Assembly: GCA_964036315.1 (NCBI GenBank)
Contig: OZ038517.1
Location: 15,494,713 to 15,558,712, forward strand
Direction: 5' to 3'
Length of the DNA stretch: 64,000 bases
DNA from: Acanthosepion esculentum
Taxonomy: Eukaryota > Mollusca > Cephalopoda > Sepiida > Sepiidae
The notes beneath the pieces were generated by a model. That model worked only from the letters and a program-made list of their open reading frames with translations. It was not told the origin of the DNA and ran no database searches. Positions 23,830 through 36,092 of this stretch are shown piece after piece; position 1 is the stretch's first letter, and every line of letters begins with the position of its first letter. The position numbers and the translations under genes were made by a program.

Positions 23830-24290
23830 TTCCAGAATTTATCTTACATATTTATAATTCTGCCATTCATCCTTGCTTTGAATTTTGCTACCACTGATTT
23901 GGTGCTCCTGCTATCTATTTAGAGATTCTTGATAAAAAACCAAAGAATCTGCAATGTTAGTGGTCACGATCTGGCATTTCGGCTTCACCCACCACCATAA
24001 TGTAGCTTTCCTGTGCCTTTTCTGTAAATACGTTTGTGGTAATTGTTCTGATGAACTTTCCTCTATCGTATCTAGACTCTATAAATTTAAGCTCAGTACT
24101 AGATTGGCAGCTAGGTCTCATCATTTTACAATTGAAATGGATAGATATAAGCATAAGGTCTATGTTAACAGTTTCTTCTATCGCACTTCTCACTTGTGGA
24201 ATTCTTTTATAGCTTCTTGCCTCCCAGTCAACTTTGATCTTCAAAAATTTTAATGCAGTGTGAATCGTTATCTTCTGTCTTCATAATTCT
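23830..24290 (+). mobile_element. 5'-truncated LINE tail (CR1/Jockey-like RT C-terminus)
   Basis: The frame reads NCSDELSSIVSRLYKFKLST, then SFFYRTSHLWNSF and FDLQKF: the SELSS..., FFxRTSxLWNSLP and DLxxFK pattern at the C-terminus of CR1/Jockey-type LINE reverse transcriptases. No upstream RT motifs, so 5'-truncated. Related to 33535-34050. Confidence 0.7.
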
Positions 24291-24596
24291 TGTTCTTTTA
24301 GTGTTCTCTCGTCTTTTTTCCTCATATTTTCTAACACTCAGTAAACCCTTGCATCTTAGTGGCTTTATTGCCTTGAGGTTAGATGTATAAAAAAACGCCT
24401 GAAGAAAACAATAGTTTGTGTAAACATTCACGTTATTAAAAAAATTATAAATAATAGATAAAATTGTTTTGATCGAAGTATATTTATAAATTTCATCTGA
24501 TAGTAACATTGGATGTTCAGTCAATGACTTTTGACTCTTTTCTGATAAGTAAACTCTTAAGACTACCTTTACTTTTTTCTTTTTCTTTTTTTCCAG

Positions 24597-25271
24597 TTTG
24601 TTACTTTGGATATAGATAGTCTGACTGGCCTCCTTCTTGACATTATCCATGGCCTGCAGCAGTTTTTCAGCTCCAAACAAGACACCTACTACAGCCAGTC
24701 ACTATTTTTCCTGTCATTGGCCATCCATCGAATCATGCCCTCCACATTGAAGAAACTCATCATGTTAGATGTTGATCTCAAATTTGAAGCTGACATTGGC
24801 CAGTTGTTTGGACATTTTGATCGTTTCACTGACACAAACATAATCGGAATTGCCCGTGAGATGCAGCCTGTCTACCGACATATTTTCCACGCGTACCGTG
24901 ACGAGAACCCAGGCACTAGGGTTGGAGGCCCCCCTCCAGACGGTCTCACAGGTTTCAATAGTGGAGTGTTACTGTTGAACATTGAGCGTATGCAGAAATC
25001 TGAATTGTACAATACCTTTCTTGATCCTGATGTCGTACATAATTTGACGATCAAGTACAAATTTCAGGGCCATCTTGGCGACCAGGATTTTTTTACCTTG
25101 CTGTCATTGGAAAATGAAGAACTGTTTTACGTTCTACCCTGCACCTGGAATCGGCAACTGTGCCAATGGTGGCGAGACAAAGGCTACGAGGATGTTTTTG
25201 ATGACTACTACACCTGTACAGGAAAAGTGAACCTCTTTCATGGAAATTGTCACACGCCAATTCCATCCTGA
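24597..25271 (+). CDS. XXYLT1: XXYLT1-like xylosyltransferase copy A, exon 2 (terminal)
   Basis: Terminal coding exon, 224 residues plus TGA. A long polypyrimidine tract and CAG (24594-24596) precede it, and it opens in phase 0 as FVTLDIDSL, continuing exon 1. It carries the GT domain: YYSQSLFFLSLAIHRIMP, the DVD metal site in IMLDVDLKFE (protein residues about 237-239), IIGIAREMQPVYRH, RVGGP.PDGLTGFNSGVLLLN, GHLGDQDFFT, CTWNRQLCQWWRDKGY and the C-terminal HGNCHTPIPS. These blocks are diagnostic of XXYLT1 rather than of general GT8 enzymes. No stop or frameshift is seen. It is about 97% identical in protein to copy B exon 2 (7 differences by eye). The copy should be functional unless expression is lost. 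Confidence 0.92.
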   Translation, partial: FVTLDIDSLTGLLLDIIHGLQQFFSSKQDTYYSQSLFFLSLAIHRIMPSTLKKLIMLDVDLKFEADIGQLFGHFDRFTDTNIIGIAREMQPVYRHIFHAYRDENPGTRVGGPPPDGLTGFNSGVLLLNIERMQKSELYNTFLDPDVVHNLTIKYKFQGHLGDQDFFTLLSLENEELFYVLPCTWNRQLCQWWRDKGYEDVFDDYYTCTGKVNLFHGNCHTPIPS

Positions 25272-25530
25272 AAAATCCTGTGAGCATTGTACACATTGGC
25301 TCATAAATTTGGTGCTATTACAATTTTGAGTTCAATCTCTGGGCTGGGTAGTGTATGCTAAAAAGAACAAAACAATCTGCCCCTGTAGACTAAATAGAGC
25401 TTTCTCAGATCAGCAAACACCAGAAGACATGTGTAAAGAAAAGTGTTGTGATAATTATGAAGATTAGGGGTTTTAGTCCCCAAGTGTAAATAATGTAATG
25501 TTTCTTATCTCAATCTACAATAATTCCCCA

Positions 25531-25543
25531 AATAAATAATAAA
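25531..25543 (+). terminator. Polyadenylation signals, copy A
   Basis: Two overlapping AATAAA hexamers (25531 and 25538) about 260 bp after the stop codon, inside a 3' region that stays alignable with copy B. Confidence 0.5.
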
Positions 25544-25689
25544 ACTTCATTTTTATGTATCTATTTTCTTACTCATTTCTTTGATATTAGCCAAAACCAG
25601 TGTTCATGCCAGAGTCTCAGAGCCCGGTGAAAAGTATATATTAGTCCCCAAGTGAAAATAATGTATTTTTTTTTTATTTTTTAATATTT

Positions 25690-27960
25690 CAATCTACAAT
25701 AATTTCCAAATTAAATACCATATATTTCCATGTATAAGGTAACCTCTAGATAAGACAAAGTGTTTAAAAAAAAAAAAAATAGCAAATTTTTATGAATTTA
25801 TACTTAAGCATAAAACGATGTTATTGGATATGTTCTTACTGTATCGTTAGAAATTCAAAATAAACGAAATAACAAAAGCAGTTCTATATTCTGTTTTTCC
25901 TACACATGTCCCCTAAAAAGAGGAAACTATTGTTTTGTTTACATTTCATCATTTGATGTCTGAAGAATACTAATTATTCTTCTTCCTCTTCTTTTCCGAA
26001 ATCAACACTTACAAACAGCCTGGTGTACTAAAGGCCATTTACTTATAATTTATATTTAACACCAAAATGATAATGAATTTTTAATGAGCTAATGAATATT
26101 ATGTTATCCTAAATGTTATTAATTACTGCTGCAATTAATACGACCATGATGATTATTGAAAGTTTAGTGAATGATAAAGGTTTCTGTGAATGCAGTCATA
26201 TCTTGATGTTTAAATTTTCTCAGCTGAACTTTCATGGATATAAGTTGATTTTATTGATATGGAATTATTCTTCGAATAGGCAATTTATTATGAAGTCATG
26301 CCAGTAATATATAAGGTAGAAATAGTTTTATTACTTTTGTTATCAGTTTATTTGATAATGTGAAAGCTCTAGGTTGCTAAAAATGTTCCATACAAAATAG
26401 GCATTTAAAATTCATATAAACTGGATTTGGCATTAAATAACCTACAGTGGTTGATATGCCATAAAACCCAAACAAACAAATTGATAATGTGAATTTTTTC
26501 ATATACGTTATTGGTTATCACACCAGTGCTGAGGTTAGCCTACTGATAGACATCACTCAGAATTTAAGGTTTCTTATTTTAGAATTGTTCTATAAGATGA
26601 CCCCCAATTTTTAAGGGTGATTTTTGGGATTTAAAGGTTGTCTTATACATGGAAATATATAGCAAATTTTCATGAATTTATCCTATGATGTTATGGTAAA
26701 TGTTGTTACTTACTATATCCTTAGAAATTCAAAATAAACGAAATAATAAAACTGTTTCTATATCATGTTGTTCATAAACACGTCCCCTGAAAAGGGAAAC
26801 CATTGTTTTTGCTTACATTTCATCACATGATCTCTTGCGAATGCTGATTCTTCTTCCTCTATATCTAAACAGTTACAAACAGCCTGGTGTACTAATGACC
26901 ATTTATTTATACTTCATCAACAATCACAAAATAAGAGTACAATACTGTATGATAATAGTACATTTCACTTTCAACATCCGTAAAAGGATTTTTATTTGGA
27001 AAATAAAGGTTGTATGTAATCCTAAAATTGTATTATTTAACACCAAAATGATAATGAATTTTTAATGAGAAATGAATATTATGTTATCCTAAATGTTATT
27101 AATTACTGCTGTAATTAATACGACCATGATGATTATTGAAAGTTTCTCATTCCAAGTCACTAATTATTTGTTTAAATAGAAATAAATATAATGCAAGAAT
27201 ATGGTCCCAGTGGTTTTCAGTCAGGGTGAGAGAGAGCCATTCAGTTTTCTACCCGCAGTTATGGTCTGGTGCCAGACTCGGTCATTTAATTGCCATACAG
27301 GATACACATCATGTCTTTTTCGATTTATGATTGACTAGGCAGAAGATTTTCCTGCAGTGTGTTACAATTTCTTTACATGGTAGACTGGTTGCCAACCATG
27401 ACTAAAGGACCCAGTCTGCCTGCTATTCAACCCATAGCTTTGGGGGGGAGGAGAAATAGATTTATACCTTTCTCAAAGGGTATTTGTGCTTAAGTGAATG
27501 TAATGACCCTGACTCTTCGATTTCTTATCCTAAATGTTATTAATTACTGCTGCAATTAATACGACCATGATGATTATTGAAAGTTTAGTGAATGATAAAG
27601 GTTGCTGTGAATGCAATCATATCTTGATGTTTAAATTCTCTCAGCAGAGCTTGCAAGGATACAAGTTGATTTCATTGATATAGAATTATTCTTCGAATAG
27701 GCAATTTATTATGAAGTTATGCCAGTAATATATTAGGTAGAATTAGTTTTATTACTTTTGTTATCAGTTTATTTGATAATGTGAATCTTTTCATGTACAT
27801 TAATGGTTATCACACCGAAGTTTATCGACAAATCTCACTCAGAATTTAATGTTTCTTTCTTAGAATTGTAGTATCAGACAAGCCCCAGTTTTTAAGGGTG
27901 ATTTTTGGAATACAAAGTTTGTCTTGTACATGGAAATATATAGTAATAAAACTTCATTTT
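25690..27960. repeat. Nested/tandem MITE cluster downstream of copy A
   Basis: The motif TATATTTCCATGTATAAG occurs at 25724 and inverted near 26645 and 27925. A block starting CTAAATGTTATTAATTACTG appears three times (26110, 27090, 27530). A block AGAAATTCAAAATAAACGAA appears at 25850 and 26725, and after copy B at 47919. Best read as overlapping copies of one TIR element family; exact borders are unclear. Confidence 0.5.
27350..27520 (-). repeat. SINE S1 fragment, minus strand
   Basis: Complement of the S1 body seen at 30516: CATTACATTCACTTAAG, AAATACCC, AGCTATGGGTTGAATAGCAG and CCAGTCTACC in order. Lies inside the MITE cluster. Confidence 0.6.
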
Positions 27961-27978
27961 TATCTAATTACTTTTTTT

Positions 27979-28067
27979 TTGTTTATATATTTGTTTTTAT
28001 CTACACTCACTACACATACATCTTGTTTTACATGTAGTGAGTGTGGATAAAAATATATAAACAAAAC
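27979..28067. repeat. Near-perfect palindrome
   Basis: Arms of about 36 bp (TTGTTTATATATTTGTTTTT to CACTCACTACA, and its complement) around an 18-bp loop. Lies about 50 bp before the polypyrimidine tract. Confidence 0.75.
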
Positions 28068-28115
28068 TAAAAAAGGATTAAAATAAGGCATTTTAGATTT
28101 CCTTTAAAGATCTTA

Positions 28116-28985
28116 TCCTCTCTCTCCTTCTCTCCCCCTTTCTCTCTCTCTCTCTCCTTCTCCTCCTTTCTCTCTCTCTCTCTCCTTCTCCTCCTTTCTC
28201 ACTCTCTCTCTCCTTCTCCTCCTTTCTCACTCTCTCTCTCCTTCTCCTCCTTTCTTTCTCTCTCTCCTTCTCCTCCTTTCTTTCTCTCTCTCCTTCTCCC
28301 CCTTTCTCTCTCCTTCTCCCCCTTTCTCTCTCCTTCTCCCCCTTTCTCTCTCCTTCTCCCTCTTTCTCTCTCCTTCTCCCCCTTTCTCTCTCCTTCTCCT
28401 CCTTTCTCTCTCCTTCTCCTCCTTTCTTTCTCCTTCTCCTCCTTTCTTTCTCTCTCCTTCTCCTTCTCCTCCTTTCTCTCTCCTTCTCCTTCTCCTCCTT
28501 TCTTTCTCCTTCTCCTTCTCCTCCTTTCTTTCTCTCTCTCCTTCTCCTCCTTTTTTTCTCTCTCTCCTTCTCCTCCTTTCTTTCTCTCTCTCCTTCTCCT
28601 CCTTTCTTTCTCTCTCTCCTTCTCCTCCTTTCTTTCTCTCTCTCCTTCTCCTCCTTTCTTTCTCTCTCTCCTTCTCCTCCTTTCTTTCTCTCTCTCCTTC
28701 TCCTCCTTTCTTTCTCTCTCTCCTTCTCCTCCTTTCTTTCTCTCTCTCCTTCTCCTCCTTTCTCTCTCTCTCTCCTTCTCCTCCTTTCTCTCTCTCTCTC
28801 CTTCTCCTCCTTTCTCTCTCTCTCTCCTTCTCCTTCTCTCTCTCTCCTTCTCCTTCTCTCTCTCTCCTTCTCCTTCTTTCTCTCTCCTTCTCCTTCTCCT
28901 CCTTTCTCTCTCTCCCCTTTCTCTCTCTCCCCTTTCTCTCTCCTTCCTTCACCCCCTCTCTCTACCCTTTCTCTCTCTCTCCCCA
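28116..28985. repeat. ~870-bp polypyrimidine tract
   Basis: Plus strand almost exclusively C/T, with a loose 26-bp period (CCTTCTCCTCCTTTCTTTCT...). Only a handful of A residues. The long minus-strand open frames are Lys/Glu/Arg low-complexity and not genes. The composition suits triplex (H-DNA) formation. Confidence 0.9.
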
Positions 28986-29439
28986 CTGTCACCTTCCCTC
29001 TCTTTCAAAACTTCTCTTTTGATAGTTCTCTCAGCTAATGAGAAAGTGACCCTAAAAAGAGGAAGAATGGTTGCCAATAATATTGGCTGATTGCCAAACG
29101 ATATGGAACTTTATAAAATGGTAAATAAGGATTTCCTTATAGTTAGATCAGATATTTTAATAATTTAGTAAATGTTTATGAATAAAAAAAATGTTTTTTT
29201 ATAATTATTCCTTTATAAATTGGTAAGTAATAAATATTGCATTAGTTCTAATTGTATTATTTTTGAGAATGTTGTAAATATAAAATTATTCTTGTAAATA
29301 AACAATCTAAGAAATAGTGTTTAATATTTTTGTTGCAAATTCTTCAGAACAAAAACATATTAATTCACTTTCATCATATGTTTAAGGTTTATTCCAATCC
29401 TAATCCGCGTCTTGGGTATGACGACAAACTACATCCGCA

Positions 29440-29575
29440 TATACGTTTTTGAAAAAATATTATTACCAGCTATACGTTTTTGAAAAACAATATTGCCAGC
29501 TATACGTTTTTGAAAAACAATATTGCCAGCTATACTTTTTTGAAAAACAATATTACCAACTATACTTTTTTGATA
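29440..29575 (+). repeat. 30-bp minisatellite, ~4.5 copies
   Basis: Unit CTATACGTTTTTGAAAAACA ATATTGCCAG. 30 bp keeps a frame open by chance. Confidence 0.8.
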
Positions 29576-29639
29576 CAGAAAATTATGAAACCCAACAAAC
29601 TTTCAACCTTTTATACAAAATAACCAACTTAAACTGATA

Positions 29640-30431
29640 AATTAATAAGGCTTCGGCATAAATTGACCCAAATAGGAGTTGACATGCCGTTAAATCCAAC
29701 ATCCATCCATCCTAATCCTTGCTTTTTAAAACAATAAACATTGCCAAAGAGTGAAGGTAGTTAAAATAATAGCAGTGTCAAGGGAAAACAAAATGTCCTT
29801 TTGACACCCTTGTCTTATTGTTGGCAAACATTTATCCATGTTTGCCAGAAGCAAACAATAAAATTATATGTCCTGCCACTACCTCAGATAACTAATGGCC
29901 CATTCTGTTTTGATTGTGAGGTGGAAGGAAAAAAAGGGACACAGTCTGGTTGTCATGAGAAAAAGAAAGTGTACATAATAATGATAATAATAAAGAAAAA
30001 GCAATTGATTCGTTTTTGACGGCTTATCAACCCTTTGCAGGTTATTTAAAGCCAGAAAATGTTTTAGATTGCAAGATTTTGTGATACAAGTCTTACTAAC
30101 TCATAGTTTGGTTGTGTTGGGATTCATACCGTATTAGAATTTGATAAACAGGAAATTATAATGAGCAGATAGGAGTGGTAAAGGAGAGGATGTGGAGAAA
30201 GTGGATCGATCAAGGCGAGGGGGTTACAGAAGATTTGGAGCGAGAGCAGATAGGAGTGAAAGGATGTGGTGAAGGGAAGATAATGTTGCAAGATCGTGTA
30301 TAAAAAATTATATTATAAAAAAGAAAAAAGATGTAGATATTATATAAAAATAATTAAAGGGTAAATAAAAAAAAAAATAGTCCAGGTTTGACTATCTTTT
30401 GAGGGAAATGCTTATAAAAACATTTATTTTG
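29640..30431. other. Gene-free DNA
   Basis: Nothing recognisable, apart from a short match (GTTGCAAGATCGTGTATAAA) shared with 49760. Confidence 0.4.
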
Positions 30432-31205
30432 GAGAGGTGCAGTGTAGTAATGGATAGTGGCTCGGATTAAGGAACTGGAGAGCTGAGTTCGAATTCCTGT
30501 CGAATCCATTACATTCACTTATGTGCTAATACCCTTGGGAAAGGTATGAATCCTCTTCTTATCCCCCCCCCCCCAACCAGCTATGGGTAAATAACAGGAC
30601 AGACTCGGTTCTATAGCCTTTGATGGCAACTGGTCTACTACAGAAAGAAATGGCAACCTACTGTAGGAAAAAATCTGCCTCGTCAGTCATGTATCGAAAG
30701 ATACATGATCGGCTAAGCATGTATCACGCATGGCACATAACTGACTGAAATTCACTTACGTGCTAATACCCTTGGGAAAGATATGAATCGTCTTCTTCTC
30801 CCCCCAGCTATGGGTAAATAGTAGGGCAGACCGAGTTCTATAGCCTTGGATGGCAACTGGTCTACCGCAGAAAGAAGTGGCAACCTACTGCGGGAAAAAA
30901 AATTCTGCCTCGTCAGTCATGTATGGAAAGATACATGATCGCCTAAGCGTGTATCACGCATGGCACATAACTGACTAAATTACACTTACATGCTAATATC
31001 CTTGGGAAAAGTATGAATCCTCTCCATCTCGCCACCAGCTATCGGCAAATAGCAGGGCAGACGGGGTTTTATAGCCTTGGATGGAAACTGTTCTACCGCA
31101 GAAAGAAATGGAAATCTACTGCAGGAAAAAATCTGCCTCGTCAGTCATGTATCGAAAGATACATGATCGCCTAAGCGTGTATCATGCATAAAACATAACT
31201 GACTG
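30432..31205 (+). repeat. SINE S1 with tRNA-like head and triplicated body
   Basis: Head 30432-30505 has an A-box-like TAATGGATAGTGGCTC and a B box GAGTTCGAATTCC. The body then occurs three times in tandem, starting at 30516, 30752 and 30985 (periods about 236 and 233 bp), each with GCTAATACCCTTGGGAAAG, AGCTATGGGTAAATA and TCAGTCATGTATCGAAAGAT blocks. Minus-strand fragments of the same family are at 27350 and 48128. Confidence 0.7.
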
Positions 31206-31968
31206 AATAGAAGCTACTAACACATATTCTTTAGATGAAAAAAAAAAACCCTACTATAATGAAGTCAGATGGTTAGTAAAAAACTAGCTTGAATAAAATT
31301 TGACGTGTAAAACTTTGTATATGTGAGGCTCAGATTAATGTAAGAAAACTGTCAAAGTGAAGCTTGACACTATGAAAAAGATATATAAATTTGGTTTGTA
31401 TAAAAAAAAAGTGGGTCAAGTCTTATGGACTGAAATAAAGTTTGACTTAAAGAGATATATTTTGTGATTTTCTTTTTCTTTTAACTAATGGTAAGTTAAG
31501 ACTCCATGGTATCATGTTTCTATTTGAATTCAGAGCTGATTTGTTGCTATTTAAGAAGTCTGGTTTGCCTGACTGACAAACGAGACTTAGCTTTCACAAA
31601 CTAAGTCGAGCAAACAGCTATTTGCTAGACTTAGCTGAAGAAGACAAAGAAAGGATAAAGGTTTCTACATTCACAAGGAGGACGACTACAATGACGAAAA
31701 GAAAGCAGAAGGAGAAAAGCAAGCAACAAAAGAGAAAGAATGCAGATTTAGAGAGATATACGATTATCTTTGTATAGTTGCTTGTGAAAGTGTGTTACAA
31801 AATTCGAGGTATTAACCCTGACTTGAACTTTTTATAAAAATATGTGATTTGTTTCATTTCCAAATCTCAGTTTGTAGAAATCTCCCACCAACACCCGTGA
31901 ATTTGCTATTCTCAGGTCCTGTTGACAGTCAAATGAAGTGAGGTAAGTAAGCATTTTGTTGTATTTGC
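31206..31968. other. Gene-free DNA
   Basis: No coding or repeat assignment; a purine-rich stretch lies at 31630-31740. Confidence 0.4.
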
Positions 31969-32384
31969 AGCCCCAACAAACTGGGATAGGCAGGTACAAG
32001 AGGAGGACAACAACATCCAGAAAACAGTCTGCCTGCCTTATGTGAAGGGGTTATATATGCGGTCCATATAACATCAGGACAACCTTCAAAAGCTGGACGA
32101 CACTTCGCAGATATCTCTCCCGGCTAAGACCCGCCATCGAATGAATTGAAGTATGTGAGGATTTTGTTGTTAATCATTATAATTGTTTCTATGAGTCTAA
32201 CAGTATTGTAATTAGAACTTGTTATCTTGCCTAAGCATAAGGCGCACAAAGAAACATCTTCTGCAAGATTGTTTTGTATATTTTGTATTTTGTGCTGTTA
32301 TTTTCATGTAATTTAATAAATTTCATTTTTTTTTCATGTTTTATACTGAAGTAGGATTCTTCTGTTTTTCATTTGCATCATGCA
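31969..32384 (+). mobile_element. 5'-truncated Penelope-like element tail
   Basis: Identical in most bases to 50589-50999. It keeps the coding end TVCLPYVKGLYMRSI and the untranslated tail. The upstream break is at GCAG|CCCC. Confidence 0.65.
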
Positions 32385-32864
32385 TACTGTAATTCCCCAT
32401 GTATAATACGCCATCAACCATAACACGCACACCTAAAATTGTGCTGAAAGTGTGGGGAAATGCTTCTACTCATGCATAATACGCACCCGTTGTTTTGGTA
32501 ATCAAACCCTATACATTGTACCTCTCCAATTTCATTACGGCCAGTGTTTCCTACTCTTATTAAAAAAAAATGGTTTTAAACAGAATAAAATTATTCTAAA
32601 TTAGTTTTATGATAATTCTTATTTTATTTAACATTTGTAAGTATTGTTAGGTAAATATCATTGTATTTGACATCCTTATGGGGTCGCAATCGCCGAATGT
32701 TAGTGTCAAATTGTCGTATGTTTGTGGTGAGTAGTCATTTCGCAACTGAAATCGACATATGAAATGACAATTTTTAAATATTTTTTTTGTAGCTGTGCAT
32801 AACACGCACACCTAATGTTGCTCATTATTAAAAAAATGCGTATTATATATGGGGAATTACGATA
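32385..32864. mobile_element. MITE family M, copy 1
   Basis: Inverted ends CTGTAATTCCCCATGTATAA and TATATGGGGAATTACGATA with TA at the borders; 480 bp; no coding. Same 5' flank as copy 3 (51000). Confidence 0.8.
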
Positions 32865-33008
32865 GTTATAGGTGTTTGCCGTTAATTGAGTATTTATGTA
32901 TAGGCTTGTATTAACCCTTTGAACCCTGCCTTCCTAAACAATTTTAACCCTTCTGCCTGAGCTCCTGGGTCAAATTTCACAAATAATGTTTCACGGTAGA
33001 TAAAAAAA

Positions 33009-33490
33009 TACCGTAATTCCCCATATATAATACGCCCTCATCCATAATACGCACCCTTAAAATTGTGCTGAAAGTGTGGGAAAATGCTTCTACTAACGCA
33101 TAATACGCACCCCTTGTTTTGTAATCAAACCCTATAAATTGTACATCTCCAATTTCATTACAGCCAGTGTTTCCTACTCTTATTAACAAAATGGTTTTAA
33201 ACATAGAATAATATTATTCTAATTTAGTTTTAAGATAATTCTTACTTTATTTTACCTTTGTAAGTATTGTTAAGTACATATTGTATTTGACATCCTTATG
33301 GGGTCGCAATCGCCGGATGTTAGTGTCAAGTTGTCGTATGTTTGTGGTGAGTAGTCATTTCGTAACTGAAATCGACCTATGAAACGGCAATTTTTTCCGT
33401 AGCTGTGCGTAACACGCACCCCTAATTTTGCTTATTATTTTTTAGCAAAAAAAAAAAAAAAATGCGTATTATACATGGGGAATTACGATA
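33009..33490. mobile_element. MITE family M, copy 2
   Basis: 482 bp with the same inverted ends (CCGTAATTCCCCATATATAA; ATGGGGAATTACGATA). Same 3' flank as copy 3. Confidence 0.8.
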
Positions 33491-33534
33491 ATACTCAAGA
33501 TATGAGATTTTATGTTTTCTCCTCTTACTCTGCC

Positions 33535-34150
33535 GTCCCCAAATCTTTTTATCTGGACCACAGTATCCACATCTTGTATGTTTATAAATCTGCTATTCAT
33601 CCATGCATTGAATATTTCTGCCATATCTGGTCTTTTGCTCCTCTATATATCTCAAGATTTTCGACAAAATACAAAGATGTGTCTGTAATGTTATTTGTCC
33701 TGACTGGCATCTCATCATCCGTCACTTCCCCCACCGCCGTGACCTGATTTACCCCGTGTGTCTACCCTATAAATATTTATGTAGCAATTGTTCGAGTGAG
33801 TTTTCGTCCTTGGTACCTCAATCCCATGAATTTGATTGTACTACTAGATTGGCAGATAGGTCTCATCGTTTTACTGTTGAAATGGCTAGCTGTAACCGTA
33901 AGTTATATTCTAATAGATTTAAATAGAATGTCAGTCGCCATCTTCTGTCTTCTTTTATTGTCCTGTCTTCCTGCTAACTTTTCATTTTCTTTCACTCTAA
34001 ATAACCCTTTGCATCTTAGTGGCAATATCATCTTGCTTGGGGTGAAATGAATAATAATAATAATTATAATTAATAATAATAATTAATAATTATAATTAAT
34101 AATAATAATAATAAAAATAATAATAATAATAATTATAATTAATAATGAAG
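33535..34150 (+). mobile_element. Truncated LINE tail ending in (TAA)n
   Basis: Frames give AIHPCIEYFCHIWSFAP and, after frameshifts, peptides like the RT C-terminus (STR.., NSFFPRTSRLWN-type region decayed). Ends in a TAATAATAAT microsatellite (34049-34150), as CR1/Jockey-like LINE tails do. A shorter copy is at 51479-51665. Confidence 0.55.
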
Positions 34151-34254
34151 GAAAAGAATTATTATTATTTTTTTTTTTTTTTTAACCTTAGCAGCAACGG
34201 CCCAAAAAAATGTTTTTATATAGGTAGTGCTTCTGGCTGGCTCATTATAGCCCA

Positions 34255-35300
34255 GCGTGGTATATATAAATTAGAGAAGGGGAAGAAAAATTAACCTGAA
34301 TCTTTGTTTTTTTTTTTTTTTTTTTTTTTTCAAAGATGGTAGAATAATCCAGAACTTATCCTGCAAGCAATCCATCTGCATTTGGACTGACCATCACCTG
34401 CAAGAAGACAGAAAGAATGGTCATCAGCAGGCTTGATTGATTTGTTTGTCTAATTGCATATCAACACCTTATTGGGTCATTTAATGCCGAAATTTACTCT
34501 TTTTGCGAGCCTTCAAATAATTTGATAATTTTAATATAAATATGTATTTTTGGTAATACTTTTTATATAAAAATGTATTTACCTGGTAAATTTTAACCAA
34601 AAAAAAAAATTATTTTTATATTTTTCTGTTTTGATTTTTTTTTGGGGGGGTCACTATTTCCCCATAGCTGACAGGTGTTACCACTCCGGGTCATGGTAAA
34701 CCTCTGGGAGCAACAGCAATTAAGAGGTGGTTTCACGCTCCTCAAAACCTCCATATTTCCGATCAGAGTCCTTGCTGCCGGATGTAGTTTATCGTCATAC
34801 CCATCAGCCAGAGAAAGAGACCAAGATGTGAATTATGAATTGGAGACATAAACATTAACCAGGTGCAGAAGATCAAATATATGGGTAAGCGTCTTAACAG
34901 AGAATGCTGCTAATGTCTTACCGTTATATATAAATTAGAGAAGAGGGAGAAAAGTTAACTTAGTATTCGAATCTTTGGGGTATTTGTTTTTTCACAGATG
35001 GGTCTGTTATTTATTTTTTTTTTTTTCAAAGATGGTAGAATAATCCAAAATTTATCCTACAAGCAATCCGTCTGCATTTGGACTATCACCTGCAAGAAGA
35101 CAGGAAGAATGGTCATCAGCAGGCTTGATTGATTTGTTTGTTTAATTGCATATCAACACCTTATTGGGTCATTTAATGCCGAAATTTACTTTTTTTTGAG
35201 AGCCTTCAAATAATTTGATAATTTTAATATAAATATGTATTTTTGGTAATACTTTTGATACAAAAATGTATTTACCTGGTATTTTTTACCAAAATATACA
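34255..35300. repeat. Local duplication containing R1 repeat copies
   Basis: 34258-34600 and 34925-35290 are direct copies about 665 bp apart (TTAGAGAAG.GG, GGTAGAATAATCCA, GGTCATCAGCAGGCTTGATT). Each leads into an R1 repeat (34432-34812 full, 35127-35290 partial). Confidence 0.65.
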
Positions 35301-35720
35301 CGACATAACACTCTATACCCGCAATGAATACCAAAGTGTGCAAACTATTCCCCCCCCCCCCCACCAAACATCACTACAAAATAGGGTAGACAAGTAAATT
35401 GGCCTTCTCAATTTAAAACATATATTAGATATTTAAAAATATTTTCAATATTTATCAATCTGCGGGGAGGGGGTTTGACTAGAGGATATAAACTCCTATA
35501 TTTTACGACCAATAAGAGAAGCCCGAACAGGTAAGAGATGCCTGCAAATCTTATTAAATTCAGTACATATGAAAATTATTTCACAATTTTGTACAGAGTT
35601 CATTTCAGAGTTCCTTTAAATAAAGGATAATCAGGAAACGTTAATAAAGCACCCGTTATTATTAGCTACGATATGGTTGCAGGCAGCGTGTTATCGAAAC
35701 AAAAAAAGCTTTTATAGGTT
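35300..35720. repeat. Dispersed repeat, unoccupied counterpart of 54258-54910
   Basis: ACACTCTATACCCGCAATGA through AATATTTATCAATCTGCGGG and AAACTCCTATATTTT matches 54258-54395 plus 54790-54910. Here the two halves are contiguous (AAACATATATTAG at 35406-35420). Confidence 0.7.
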
Positions 35721-36092
35721 TGATTTGGTTTGTTTTACGGCATATCAACCTCAATGGGTTATTTAATGCCGATAATTTTTTTTATTGCTGGTAATATTTT
35801 CTTTCAAAATAAACTATAGTTGGTAATATCTTTTTTTTTTCTAAAAATGTATTGTTGGTAATAATTTTTTTACAAAGTATTACTGGTACGTATAAAAACC
35901 TAATTTTACACTTTCATAGTATTTTGACCCCAGTTTGGGTGTCAACTGTTTGCCCATAGCTGGGACCATAACAGCTGCTACCAACCGGGTCAGGGTGGAC
36001 CTGGGAATATAAGCAATTAAGAGGTAATTCCACGCTCCTCAGAACCTGATCCGAAGCCTTGCTGTTGGATGTAGTTTATCGTCTTACCCAGG
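35721..36092 (+). repeat. Dispersed repeat R1, copy 4
   Basis: TTACGGCATATCAACCTCAA through TCGTCTTACCCAGGAC. Its right end abuts the gypsy LTR fragment. Confidence 0.65.

Noticed and set aside
24228..24680. 150-codon antisense frame over copy A exon 2 start (also at 46487-46750)
   Set aside because: It runs antisense to the splice acceptor and polypyrimidine tract of a recognised exon; conservation is explained by that exon.
28093..28992. 299- and 241-codon minus-strand open frames rich in Lys/Glu/Arg
   Set aside because: They are translations of the polypurine strand of a simple-sequence tract; no start context, domain or codon pattern supports a gene.
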